64,000 nt of DNA from UBA11524 sp045591175 (GCA_045591175.1 JAZNSI010000020.1:1-64000); one strand, 5' to 3'; numbered from the stretch's first letter, positions 39,864 to 47,490 are shown. Translations and numbers: made by a program. Notes: generated from the sequence alone by a model not told the origin.

Positions 39864-42401
39864 TTACTCGGACTTCTTGTACTCGGCAGACAGGTCGTTG
39901 TTGTTGGCAGCAACGTATTCAGCCCACTCAGCGTCGGTGTAGTTGACTTCCATGTAGCGCAGGCCGCCGAAGCCCATGAAGGTGTGCTCGTCCTCGGAGA
40001 AGTAGGAGAACTTGGCACCCAGGAAGGAACCGCCGCCGTCAGCGATCAGCATGACAGAACGGGACTCCTTGATGGTCAGCTCTTCCAGAGCGGACAGGAT
40101 CATCAGACGGGCCTCAACAGGAGCAAAGCCCTCGCCCCAGTTGTAGGTCTTGGGCTGCTTCTCGGTGGCAGCCAGGCCGTTCAGGCAGTAGTACCAGTTC
40201 TGCACGTTCATGGTGATGGTCTCACCAGCGCCCTCGTAATCGCCAGCAGGCATGGTCAGAGTCATGTCGATGGCGGAGGTATCCCAGTACATGTGGTAGT
40301 TCAGGTCATCATCGGGGTTAACGAAAGCGCCAATGATGTCGAAGGGATTGAAGGCATTGCCGGAGAAGCCGTAGCCGAAGCCGATCTGGGTCGCGCCGGT
40401 ACGGAAAGCCTCAGCCCACTGAGCGCCAGCGGAAGCGTCGAACACAACGTCGATCTTGTCTTCCAGCTCGGTGCCGACGGTCAGGCCGTCCAGGATATCC
40501 TGCAGGTAGCTGGCGCGGAAGCGCTGCTTGTCGGTGTCAGAAGAGGAACCGTAAACCAGGGTGATGTTCTTGGAAGGATCGTAGCCATACTTCTCGGGAT
40601 CAGCCATCAGGATGGCGATAGCTTCCTTCATCTTTTCCTTGGCCAGGGTGGGGTTGTAGCCGGTCAGGGTCTCGTAAGCTTCCTCGGTATCCATGCCAGC
40701 CATGTCGCCGGTGGACCAGAAGCCGTCCGCATCCTGCTGGTAGCCGTAAGCACGCAGGATGCCTTCCTTGGCAGCGGTGGCGTTGCGGTACTGGCCGCCG
40801 TCTTCCAGCTCAGGAGAATTCTCGATGTCGTAGTAGTAAGCAACGTTCAGCAGACCGAAGCAGGGCACAGCAGAGCCGGGCCAGATCTTCTCAACGATGT
40901 CGCTACGGTTCAGGCCCAGGTTGAACGCATGACGGAACTCCTGGATGGCCAGAATGCCGTTGTTGTTGGCGCTCTCCTTCAGGACAGACAGGTCAGAGAA
41001 CAGCTGCATGCCGAAGGTGCCGGTGGAAGTAGAGGTGAAGTAGACGTACTTGGAATCCAGGTACTCGGCAACGTTCTCAGTCTGCAGAGAAGCGTCGTCG
41101 TAGGAGCCGTTCAGGAAGCCCATCCACTTGGTGGAGAACTCTTCGACCTTACGGGTGTTGATAGCGGTGATGTTGTACTGGTTCTGGTACTGCTCCATGC
41201 CCCAGCCATACCAGTTCTCGTTCTTCACGAGCTTGAAGTGGGAACCAGCTTCGAACTCAGCCAGCTTGTAGGGGCCCCAGCTGGCAGTGGTCGCCAGGGA
41301 GGAGTTGTAGTTAGAGGTCCACAGGGTCGCGCCGTTGGCAGGAGCGATCTTGCAGGACTCGTACAGATCCTTCTTGACCAGGGGCAGGCTGGAGAAGTAG
41401 TAGGGAGCCCAAACAGACAGGCTGCCGTCTTCCTTCAGGAAGGAGTAAGCCTTGTCCAGGCACAGAACCACAGCGTTCTCCTCGGGGATGGCGTAGATAC
41501 CAACGGTATCCCAGGCAACGTCGCGGTTGGTGTTCTCAACATAGATGGTGGCGTCGTAGCCAGCGCCGGGCTCCAGGTAAGCACCGTAGTTCTGGTACAG
41601 GAAAGCGCCGGAGCAGGGATCAACAGCAGCGCCGTTGGTCCAAGCAGCAGCGGTGTCGTACACAGTCTCGTCGGTGATGGTCACGTACTCGGGGCACTCG
41701 TTGCCAGCCGCGTCCACGTAACCATTGGTGCCCCACATATTCCAGATGTTGACGTACACGGTCTCGCCAGCGTCAACAGCAGCCTGCACGGAGGCATAGC
41801 CCAGAGAACCCAGGGTCTCGTAGGTGCCGGCTTCGTTCTGGAAGAAGTAGATCTTGGAGTTCTTGATCATCAGGGTGTCGTAGTAGGTGTTGGCACGGAA
41901 GTTCATGAAGGCGGGATCCAGCAGTTCCTTCATGGAGTACACGAAGTCTTCCGCGGTGATGGCGGTGCCATCGTCCCACTTCAGGTCATCACGCAGGGTG
42001 ATCTTCCAGGCGTAGCCGCCCTCGGCCTTCTGCTCGTCGGTGTAGCCCCACTTGGCGTCAACGGTAGCGGTGACGTCCTCCAGCTTGGTAGCAGCGGAGT
42101 AGTTGGTGGTGTAAGCACCGGGAACGATGCCGTCCTTGTTGATGGAGCCATCCTCGTTGAACTTCTTGTCATCTTCGAACTTGTAGTCGTAGTCGAAGAA
42201 GGAAGAACCAATGTAGCTCATGATCTGAGTGTCATTGTTGTCAGCATAGGTGAACTCGTTCCAGTTGCTGGGCATGACACTGGTGGTGGTGTTGTACTCA
42301 GCCTGCTTGATAGTAGCCTGCTCAGCAGACGCAGTGAACATGGTCATACCAAGCATCAAGCACAAAACAAGCGCGAGAACAGACTTCAGGGTTTTGTTCA
42401 T
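39864..42401 (-). CDS. oppA: Peptide ABC transporter substrate-binding protein
   Basis: 845 residues, far longer than the usual 500-550. Start at MNKTLKSVLALVLCLML, which begins a signal peptide (to about residue 27, MFTASAEQ) and follows GGAGGGAAACATC. SBP_bac_5-type features: WKITLRDDLKWDDGTAITAEDFVYSMKELLDP (about 130-165, in parts) and EFRHAFNLGLNRSDIVEKIWPGSAVP. No lipobox Cys is evident near the signal end, so attachment is unclear. Extra residues add to the lobe-I region (about 190-330). Captures peptides for OppBCDF. Confidence 0.88.
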   Translation of the reverse strand: MNKTLKSVLALVLCLMLGMTMFTASAEQATIKQAEYNTTTSVMPSNWNEFTYADNNDTQIMSYIGSSFFDYDYKFEDDKKFNEDGSINKDGIVPGAYTTNYSAATKLEDVTATVDAKWGYTDEQKAEGGYAWKITLRDDLKWDDGTAITAEDFVYSMKELLDPAFMNFRANTYYDTLMIKNSKIYFFQNEAGTYETLGSLGYASVQAAVDAGETVYVNIWNMWGTNGYVDAAGNECPEYVTITDETVYDTAAAWTNGAAVDPCSGAFLYQNYGAYLEPGAGYDATIYVENTNRDVAWDTVGIYAIPEENAVVLCLDKAYSFLKEDGSLSVWAPYYFSSLPLVKKDLYESCKIAPANGATLWTSNYNSSLATTASWGPYKLAEFEAGSHFKLVKNENWYGWGMEQYQNQYNITAINTRKVEEFSTKWMGFLNGSYDDASLQTENVAEYLDSKYVYFTSTSTGTFGMQLFSDLSVLKESANNNGILAIQEFRHAFNLGLNRSDIVEKIWPGSAVPCFGLLNVAYYYDIENSPELEDGGQYRNATAAKEGILRAYGYQQDADGFWSTGDMAGMDTEEAYETLTGYNPTLAKEKMKEAIAILMADPEKYGYDPSKNITLVYGSSSDTDKQRFRASYLQDILDGLTVGTELEDKIDVVFDASAGAQWAEAFRTGATQIGFGYGFSGNAFNPFDIIGAFVNPDDDLNYHMYWDTSAIDMTLTMPAGDYEGAGETITMNVQNWYYCLNGLAATEKQPKTYNWGEGFAPVEARLMILSALEELTIKESRSVMLIADGGGSFLGAKFSYFSEDEHTFMGFGGLRYMEVNYTDAEWAEYVAANNNDLSAEYKKSE

Positions 42402-42853
42402 GATGTTTCCCTCCACTTTATTTTTCTTCACCTTCAGCATGCTTTTCTTGCAACTCGCAAGGCCAAAACTTGCATCGTCCTGCAAAATAGCCGCGTGAAT
42501 GTAAAGATATAATGATAATATCATGCTTTTTTCCGCGCGTCAACCATTTCAACTAAAAAAACTAGATTTATTGGGCTTTCAGGCAGAGGATCACCCACAA
42601 AATAGCACGGAACTTTTCTTCATTATTGTGATTTACTCCCATTCAACACCGGACTTCGGCGATCACGGCCCGATCGCGACCGGAGACAGGATGAAAGTCC
42701 TATTCCGCCAGGCTGCAAATATGTGGATGCTTTCTTTCACCCAACGCTCAACAGAAGCAGGCTGTTCCCACAGCACGCTGCCCTCCAGTTGAATATCGAA
42801 CGCGCGAATTGAGGACACTAACCACTGCAGAATGTCTTTCATTGGGGGTAAAC
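42402..42853. other. Divergent intergenic region between oppA and the small ORF
   Basis: 452 bp. Holds the oppA leader (about 105 nt) and promoter at 42515-42543 on the minus strand. The right half (42544-42853) has no convincing gene; short frames there lack ribosome binding sites. A plus-strand promoter for the recombinase unit should be here but none stood out. Confidence 0.55.
42515..42543 (-). promoter_or_regulatory. Promoter of the opp operon
   Basis: On the minus strand TTGACG, 17 bp, TATTAT, about 114 bp before the oppA start codon. Confidence 0.75.
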
Positions 42854-43015
42854 ATGACCAGCATCGAAGAATTCTACTTCCGCTACTTTGCCAACCGTCT
42901 GCTGCGCGAGGGGTATATCGATCAGCGGGAATATCAGGCGCTCATGAGCGCCAATCAGCTGAGCGGTGACACGAAGGAAAAACATACCAATGCAACACCT
43001 TCCCATTTCTTTTGA
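42854..43015 (+). CDS. Small protein upstream of recombinase
   Basis: 53 residues from the ATG at 42854 after TTGGGGGT. Helical and charged at the start (SIEEFYFRYFANRLLREGYIDQREYQALMSAN). Family not recognised. It lies within the element, same strand, 93 bp before the recombinase gene, where large serine integrase elements may encode a small recombination directionality factor or regulator. This is a candidate only. Confidence 0.5.
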   Translation: MTSIEEFYFRYFANRLLREGYIDQREYQALMSANQLSGDTKEKHTNATPSHFF

Positions 43016-43062
43016 CGATCCCCACGCTACCAAATACAATATAGAAGCACCGATTGATCAGC

Positions 43063-43095
43063 CGGTGTCCGGAGCTCATGCCGGACGCCGTTTTT
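43063..43095 (+). terminator. Hairpin plus T run directly before the recombinase gene
   Basis: Stem CGG(T)GTCCGG with CCGGAC(G)CCG, 8-base loop, five T, followed at once by GAAAGGAG, the recombinase ribosome binding site. Same design as hairpins before the phage-cassette genes. Confidence 0.7.
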
Positions 43096-43108
43096 GAAAG
43101 GAGATCCT

Positions 43109-44800
43109 ATGGAAACCCGACTCATCCGTGAGCAGCTGAAAGCCTGCACCATCTACGATCTGCCCCTGCGCGTGACCTTCTATGCCCGCGTGTCCACCGA
43201 CAAGGACGAGCAGCTCAACTCCCTTGAAAACCAGGAAGCCTATTTCACCGAGAAGATCAAGGGCGTGAAGCGGTGGACCTTCGTCCCCGGCTATATCGAC
43301 GAGGGCATCACCGGCACCAGCGTCGCCAAGCGCGAGCATTTTTTGGAGATGATCCAGGATGCAAAAAACGGCAAATTTGACCTGATCCTCACCAAGGAGG
43401 TCAGCCGTTTTGCCCGCAACACGGTGGATTCCCTCACCTACACCCGCGACCTGCTGCGGTGGAATGTGGGCGTATTCTTCATGAACGACGGCATCAACAC
43501 CCTCGACCCGGACAGCGAGCTGCGCCTGACCATCATGTCCGGCATCGCGCAGGACGAAAGCCGCAAAATCTCCTCCCGCGTGAAGTTCGGCAGCCGCGAG
43601 GCCATCAAGAAGGGGCGTGTCTTCGGCAACAGCCGCATCTATGGCTATGATTATGTGGACAAACGACTGGTCATCAACGAGGAGGAAGCCGTGTTCGTCC
43701 GCGACCTGTTTGAGACCTTCGCCACGGGCAATTTCAGCCTGAACGCGCTGGAGAAGCTGTTCTGGGAGAAGGGCTACCGCAACACCCAGGGCGGCCGCAT
43801 CAACCACGCCGCCATGGCGCAGGTGATCCGCAACCCGAAGTACAAGGGCTGGTTCTGCGGCGGCAAGACGACCATCGCCGATCCCTTCGACCAGCGGCAG
43901 ATCCGTATCCCGCAGGAAGAGTGGATCATGTACCCGGACGAGAACATCCCCGCTCTCGTCAGCGAGGAAACGTGGCAGAAGGCCAACGCCATCCTTGCCA
44001 GGCGCAGCGCGGACGTGAAGAGCCACCGCGGGCAGTACACCCACGCCAATCTCCTCTCCTGCAAGATGTACTGCACTCACTGCGGCGCGCTGTACCACCG
44101 GCAGACCTCCACCGCCTATCACTCGAAGGCCCCCAACAGCTCCTGGGTGTGCAGCGGCAAGAAAAAGCGAGGGACGCACACCTGCCCCTCGCGGTACATC
44201 TGGGAATCGGAAATAAAGGACGTGCTGTTCACCCTGTTCAAGGGCTTTCAGCAGTCCCGGGAGGACATGGCGCAGCGCATATTGCAGACGCTGGAGGCCC
44301 TGCAGCCGAAGACCTCCATCGTCAAGGATATGGAGAAGGTACAGGAGGCCATCGACAAGCTGAAGGCCCGCCGGGAAAAGCTGCTCGACCTGAACGTGGC
44401 TGGCCACCTCTCCGACGAGGACTTCGCCGGCATGGTGAAGGAGATCGGCCGTCAGTTGGAACAGCAAAAAGAGCTGCTGACCTCCCTGCAGGATAAGCAG
44501 GACAAGGCCCTCGACATCCAGAAGCGCCTGCAGACTATCCAAGCAGCCTTCGACTCCTTTGAGGGCCTGACCACCCCGGAGGACATCACCCCCGCGCTGG
44601 TGGATGCGGTGGTCAGCCGCGTGGACGTGACCACCTTGGGCGACGTGATCCAGTTGGACTTCCGCCTCGCCGACGGTACAACCCTTGCCGAAGAACTGAC
44701 CGCCGCCGCTCATCCGAGGGGGCGGAAGAAAAACAGTTCTGCTGGTCACATCAGGAAGCGCCTGATCGAGCAGGCCGAGCGCGGCATGGCTGGTCAGTAA
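43109..44800 (+). CDS. Large serine recombinase (site-specific integrase), tail swapped with SASP
   Basis: 563 residues, ATG after GAAAGGAG (a TTG 15 bp earlier is less likely). Resolvase catalytic domain (about 15-165) with nucleophile Ser in YARVSTDKDEQ (about 26) and conserved SRFARN and SGIAQDESR; recombinase domain (about 180-290); zinc ribbon (Cys in CKMYCTHCG, then CSGKKKRGTHTC, about 310-355); coiled coil (about 400-470). It integrates and, with a directionality factor, excises the element. The last 14 residues (KRLIEQAERGMAGQ) are the SASP tail; in the circle it would end in 43 other residues encoded at 32755-32883, total 592. Catalytic residues look intact. Confidence 0.95.
   Translation: METRLIREQLKACTIYDLPLRVTFYARVSTDKDEQLNSLENQEAYFTEKIKGVKRWTFVPGYIDEGITGTSVAKREHFLEMIQDAKNGKFDLILTKEVSRFARNTVDSLTYTRDLLRWNVGVFFMNDGINTLDPDSELRLTIMSGIAQDESRKISSRVKFGSREAIKKGRVFGNSRIYGYDYVDKRLVINEEEAVFVRDLFETFATGNFSLNALEKLFWEKGYRNTQGGRINHAAMAQVIRNPKYKGWFCGGKTTIADPFDQRQIRIPQEEWIMYPDENIPALVSEETWQKANAILARRSADVKSHRGQYTHANLLSCKMYCTHCGALYHRQTSTAYHSKAPNSSWVCSGKKKRGTHTCPSRYIWESEIKDVLFTLFKGFQQSREDMAQRILQTLEALQPKTSIVKDMEKVQEAIDKLKARREKLLDLNVAGHLSDEDFAGMVKEIGRQLEQQKELLTSLQDKQDKALDIQKRLQTIQAAFDSFEGLTTPEDITPALVDAVVSRVDVTTLGDVIQLDFRLADGTTLAEELTAAAHPRGRKKNSSAGHIRKRLIEQAERGMAGQ
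44730..44785 (+). other. attR of the SASP-integrated element
   Basis: Left half is element sequence ending GCTGGTCACATCAGG (P arm), then AA at 44756-44757, then the SASP 3' end GCGCCTGATCGAGCAG (B' arm). With the P' arm at attL this makes CATCAGG-AA-CCTGATG, a perfect 7-bp inner palindrome, extended further out by ACCAGCA/TGCTGGT. Confidence 0.85.
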
Positions 44801-44827
44801 GACCTGTTCCGACTTGCACTCCCGATG

Positions 44828-44874
44828 AAAAAAGGCTCCGCCGATGCTACCTGCACCGGCAGAGCCTTCTTTTA
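44828..44874. terminator. Bidirectional terminator after recombinase/SASP tail
   Basis: AAAGGCTC(C)GCCG pairs with CGGC(A)GAGCCTT, with an A run before and T run after. It lies outside the element and was probably the original SASP terminator; it also serves the convergent GNAT gene. Confidence 0.75.
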
Positions 44875-45402
44875 TTCAATGATACCCTTACAATTCCAAC
44901 GGACGACCGTCTTATAGCCCAGCTTGGCGTACCAATGGCCCACGGCGGTGTAGTGGATCCAGCTCAGGTCGTAGCCATCCCGCTTGAGGATGTCCGTAGC
45001 CAGCTGGATCATCCGCAATCCGATGCCCTGCTTGCGGTAGGCAGGGACGGTGCCCACGCAGCCCGGTGCGCCGACCTTCTTGCCGTCCGCCTCGCCGAAG
45101 GAATCCAGCAGGCAGAAGCTAACCACCTTGTCGCCGTCAAAGGCGCAGAAAACATGATCGCCCTTTCCGAACCACTGCACCCAGTCGTCCTCCACCTCGC
45201 GGACAGCCGCCTGCAGGGTTTCGATATCGCCCTGATAGTACCCGAAGGTGATATGCCCCGGGCATGCCACCGGTTCGCCCGGCTGCCAGGCATGCAGGTC
45301 GATGATCTGCTCCACAAATGTCTCGTCCTCCGGCAGGGAGGCGATGTAGGACTTCTCAAAGAAGCCAGGCTGCAGCGCCATAAACATTTCAGCGTAGGTC
45401 AT
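44872..45402 (-). CDS. GNAT-family acetyltransferase
   Basis: 176 residues. Acetyl-CoA-binding motif in VGTVPAYRKQGIGLRMIQLATDIL (in two parts, Q/RxxGxG/A as RKQGIG, about 122-127), followed by HYTAVGHWYAKLGYKTV, the usual GNAT end. Substrate unknown. Monocistronic between two terminators/repeats; first chromosomal gene beyond the element. Confidence 0.85.
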   Translation of the reverse strand: MTYAEMFMALQPGFFEKSYIASLPEDETFVEQIIDLHAWQPGEPVACPGHITFGYYQGDIETLQAAVREVEDDWVQWFGKGDHVFCAFDGDKVVSFCLLDSFGEADGKKVGAPGCVGTVPAYRKQGIGLRMIQLATDILKRDGYDLSWIHYTAVGHWYAKLGYKTVVRWNCKGIIE

Positions 45403-45464
45403 GGGGATTCTCCCTTCTCAATCGAGCAATCTGCAGTATAAAAGGCAATTTATCTTTGCAAAAA

Positions 45465-45540
45465 AGAGGGCCTGCAAGAGACCCTCTCAGTCTGCGAGCA
45501 GGCTCGCAGCCAGTTCTCCCAAGGGAGAGCCTTTTGGTCA
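45465..45540 (-). repeat. Intergenic palindromic repeat, family B
   Basis: Read on the minus strand: AAAAGGCTCTCCC, a loop, GGGAGAACTGGC, a TGCGAG/CTCGCA stem, then GACTGAGAGGG. Same plan as the repeat at 59626-59748. Lies between the GNAT and phosphofructokinase genes. Confidence 0.65.
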
Positions 45541-45541
45541 C

Positions 45542-46612
45542 TTAGTCACCGAACACGATGCCCATATTCTTGGCGGTCTTGACCATGCGGTCATCTTCCG
45601 GCACCAGCTTCGGCACACCGGCGATGTCCGCCAGGTTGTTGTGGGTGATCTCGTTGCCCTTGAGGGCCACGGTCACGCCGAACACGCCGTCGCGGATAAG
45701 TTCCGCCGCATGCACACCGAACTGGGTGGACAGCACGCGATCGTAGGCGTTGGGGCTGCCGCCGCGCTGGATGTGACCGGGCACGACGTTGCGGGCCTCC
45801 ACGCCCACCAGTTCGCGCAGCTGCTGGGCCACATAGGCGCTGGCGGAGAAGTGCTCGGCGGCACGCTTGGCCTCGCGCTCCTTCTTCTTCATCTTGGCCT
45901 CTTCCTTGTCCATGGCGCCCTCGGCCACGGCAAGGATGGTGAAGCCCTTGTTGGACTTGGCGCGGGCCTCGACGACCTTCGCGACCTTCTTGATATCATA
46001 GGGGATCTCGGGGATGAGGATGGCGTCCGCGCCGCCGGCCACGCCGGAGTACAGCGTCAGCCAGCCCGCCTTGTTGCCCATGATCTCGATGACCATGCAG
46101 CGGCCGTGGCTGGCAGCGGTGGTGTGGATGCGGTCAATGACGTCGGTGGCGATGTCCAGCGCGGTGTGGAAGCCGAAGGTGAAGTCGGTGCCGTAGATGT
46201 CATTGTCGATGGTTTTGGGCAGGCCGATGACGTTCAGGCCCTCCTGGGAGAGCAGGTTGGCGGTCTTGTGGGTGCCGTTGCCGCCCAGGGTGACCAGACA
46301 GTCCAGCTTCAGATCCTTATAGGTCTTCTTCATCGCGGCGACCTTATCGACCTTGTCCTCGCCGATCTTGCGCATATCGCGGAAGGGCGTGCGGGCCGTG
46401 CCCAGGATGGTGCCGCCCAGGGTCAGGATGCCGGAGAAATCGCTGCGCTTCATCTCCTGATAGTCGCCTTCGATCAGGCCGCGGTAGCCGTCGTGGATGC
46501 CCACGATCTCCGCATCAAACATTTCATAGGCCGCGCGGGTCACGCCGCGGATGGCCGCGTTCAGGCCGGGACAGTCGCCGCCGCTGGTCAGAATACCGAT
46601 TCTTCTTTTCAT
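45542..46612 (-). CDS. pfkA: 6-phosphofructokinase, group III-like
   Basis: 356 residues, start at MKRRIGIL after GTGAGGAGG. Glycolytic kinase making fructose 1,6-bisphosphate. GGDCPGLNAAIRG (about 11-23), GGNGTHKTA, PKTIDNDIYGTD and MGNKAGWLTL, HIQRGGSPNAYDR are visible. The donor-site pair is mixed: Gly in GGNGT (ATP-type) but Lys in PKTIDND (more often with PPi-type), as in group III enzymes, so ATP or PPi use cannot be decided. About 30 residues longer than bacterial ATP-PFK because of a basic helix (about 230-260). A TATAAT box lies about 45 bp upstream. Confidence 0.9.
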   Translation of the reverse strand: MKRRIGILTSGGDCPGLNAAIRGVTRAAYEMFDAEIVGIHDGYRGLIEGDYQEMKRSDFSGILTLGGTILGTARTPFRDMRKIGEDKVDKVAAMKKTYKDLKLDCLVTLGGNGTHKTANLLSQEGLNVIGLPKTIDNDIYGTDFTFGFHTALDIATDVIDRIHTTAASHGRCMVIEIMGNKAGWLTLYSGVAGGADAILIPEIPYDIKKVAKVVEARAKSNKGFTILAVAEGAMDKEEAKMKKKEREAKRAAEHFSASAYVAQQLRELVGVEARNVVPGHIQRGGSPNAYDRVLSTQFGVHAAELIRDGVFGVTVALKGNEITHNNLADIAGVPKLVPEDDRMVKTAKNMGIVFGD

Positions 46613-46755
46613 CTCATTGTGCCTCCTCACTTGATTTTCGGAGCTGTTGGATATATTATAACATATATCCGCATCAATTGCCACAAGAAATTTGCGCGCC
46701 GTATGGGCGACCATCGATACTCACCGCGCCGACCATTCACCAGGAGGAAATCGTC

Positions 46756-47481
46756 ATGCGCAAGCCCGCGATGATCCTGTTTGACTACGCCCACACCCTG
46801 GCCTGGGAACCGCAGCCGGACTTCCTGCGGGGCGAAAGAGCCGTGTTCGCTCACGTGAAGGACAATCCCCGGCAGGTCACGCCGGAGGAAGCCGCCCGGC
46901 TGGGCACGGAGCTGTTCCTGTCCGCCCGGGACTGCCGCCACAGCGGCTGGGAGCTGCATGAACATCAGTATCTCCGTTTGAAGTACGATCTGCTGGGCCT
47001 GACCTTCACCCTGCCGCTGAACGAGCTGGAAAAGCTGCTTTGGACAGCCGCCTGCCCCGGCGAACTCATGCCCGGCACCGCTGACATGCTGGCCCAGCTG
47101 CGCGCCCGCGGCATCCGCACGGGCGTGATCAGCAACCTCGGCTGGTCAGGCGATGCCCTCGCGGACAGGCTGCAGCGCCTGCTGCCGGAGCATCCGTTCG
47201 AGTTCGTCATCGCTTCCAGCGACTACGGCGTGCGCAAGCCCGATCCGCTGATCTTCCGTGCCGCGCTGGCCAAGGCCGGGCTGCCCCCGGAGGAAGTATG
47301 GTTCTGCGGCGACCAGATCGAAGCGGACGTCCTCGGCGCGCAGGCCGCCGGCATCTTCCCAGTCTGGTACGAAGAAACATCCATCCCCAACGGCTTCGCC
47401 CGAAAGAACGCTGGGCTGACCATCCCCGGCGAGCATCTGCACATCCACCACTGGCGCGAGCTCATTGACGCGCTGGATTAA
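46756..47481 (+). CDS. HAD-family hydrolase with altered motif I
   Basis: 241 residues, ATG after CAGGAGGAAATCGTC. Motif I is FDYAHTL: the nucleophile Asp is present but the usual Asp two residues on is Ala. Motif II Ser/Thr in VISNLGW, motif III Lys in RKPDPLIF and motif IV GDQIEADVLGAQAAG are intact. Overall like YjjG/haloacid-dehalogenase phosphatases. Loss of the second Asp can lower phosphatase activity. Ends 10 bp before the YbaK-like gene, likely co-transcribed. Confidence 0.85.
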   Translation: MRKPAMILFDYAHTLAWEPQPDFLRGERAVFAHVKDNPRQVTPEEAARLGTELFLSARDCRHSGWELHEHQYLRLKYDLLGLTFTLPLNELEKLLWTAACPGELMPGTADMLAQLRARGIRTGVISNLGWSGDALADRLQRLLPEHPFEFVIASSDYGVRKPDPLIFRAALAKAGLPPEEVWFCGDQIEADVLGAQAAGIFPVWYEETSIPNGFARKNAGLTIPGEHLHIHHWRELIDALD

Positions 47482-47490
47482 GGAGCATCC

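Larger units (their letters stand above)
32757..44757 (+). mobile_element. 12,001-bp serine-recombinase element carrying a peptide ABC transporter
   Basis: Bounded by crossover dinucleotides AA at 32755-32756 and 44756-44757, within two halves of one SASP gene. Contents: recombinase native 3' tail, DUF3899-like gene, oppF, oppD, oppC, oppB, oppA (minus strand), a 53-residue ORF and a large serine recombinase (plus strand). No phage, conjugation or replication genes. Circularisation would rebuild an inverted-repeat attP inside the recombinase gene and leave an intact SASP gene. G+C of the opp genes is visibly lower than in the flanking chromosome, supporting acquisition. Whether excision occurs, and when, is not known from sequence. 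Confidence 0.85.

Noticed and set aside
39984..42512. 842-codon open frame opposite oppA
   Set aside because: Same kind of shadow; oppA has signal peptide, promoter and ribosome binding site.
42523..42792. 89-codon open frame in the oppA-small ORF gap
   Set aside because: No ribosome binding site, overlaps the opp promoter, and the translation looks random.
32750..44748. TGGTCA shared at 32750-32755 and 44743-44748 as the att core
   Set aside because: Joining the flanks there puts the SASP tail out of frame (ending after a few codons), and the inverted repeat is not centred on it. AA at 32755-32756/44756-44757 satisfies both tests.
32450..44782. 27-nt direct repeat between the end of the first SASP gene and the recombinase end as element boundaries
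   Set aside because: The match is due to SASP paralogy. The first SASP gene is complete, while the second lacks exactly this tail, so the second is the interrupted gene.
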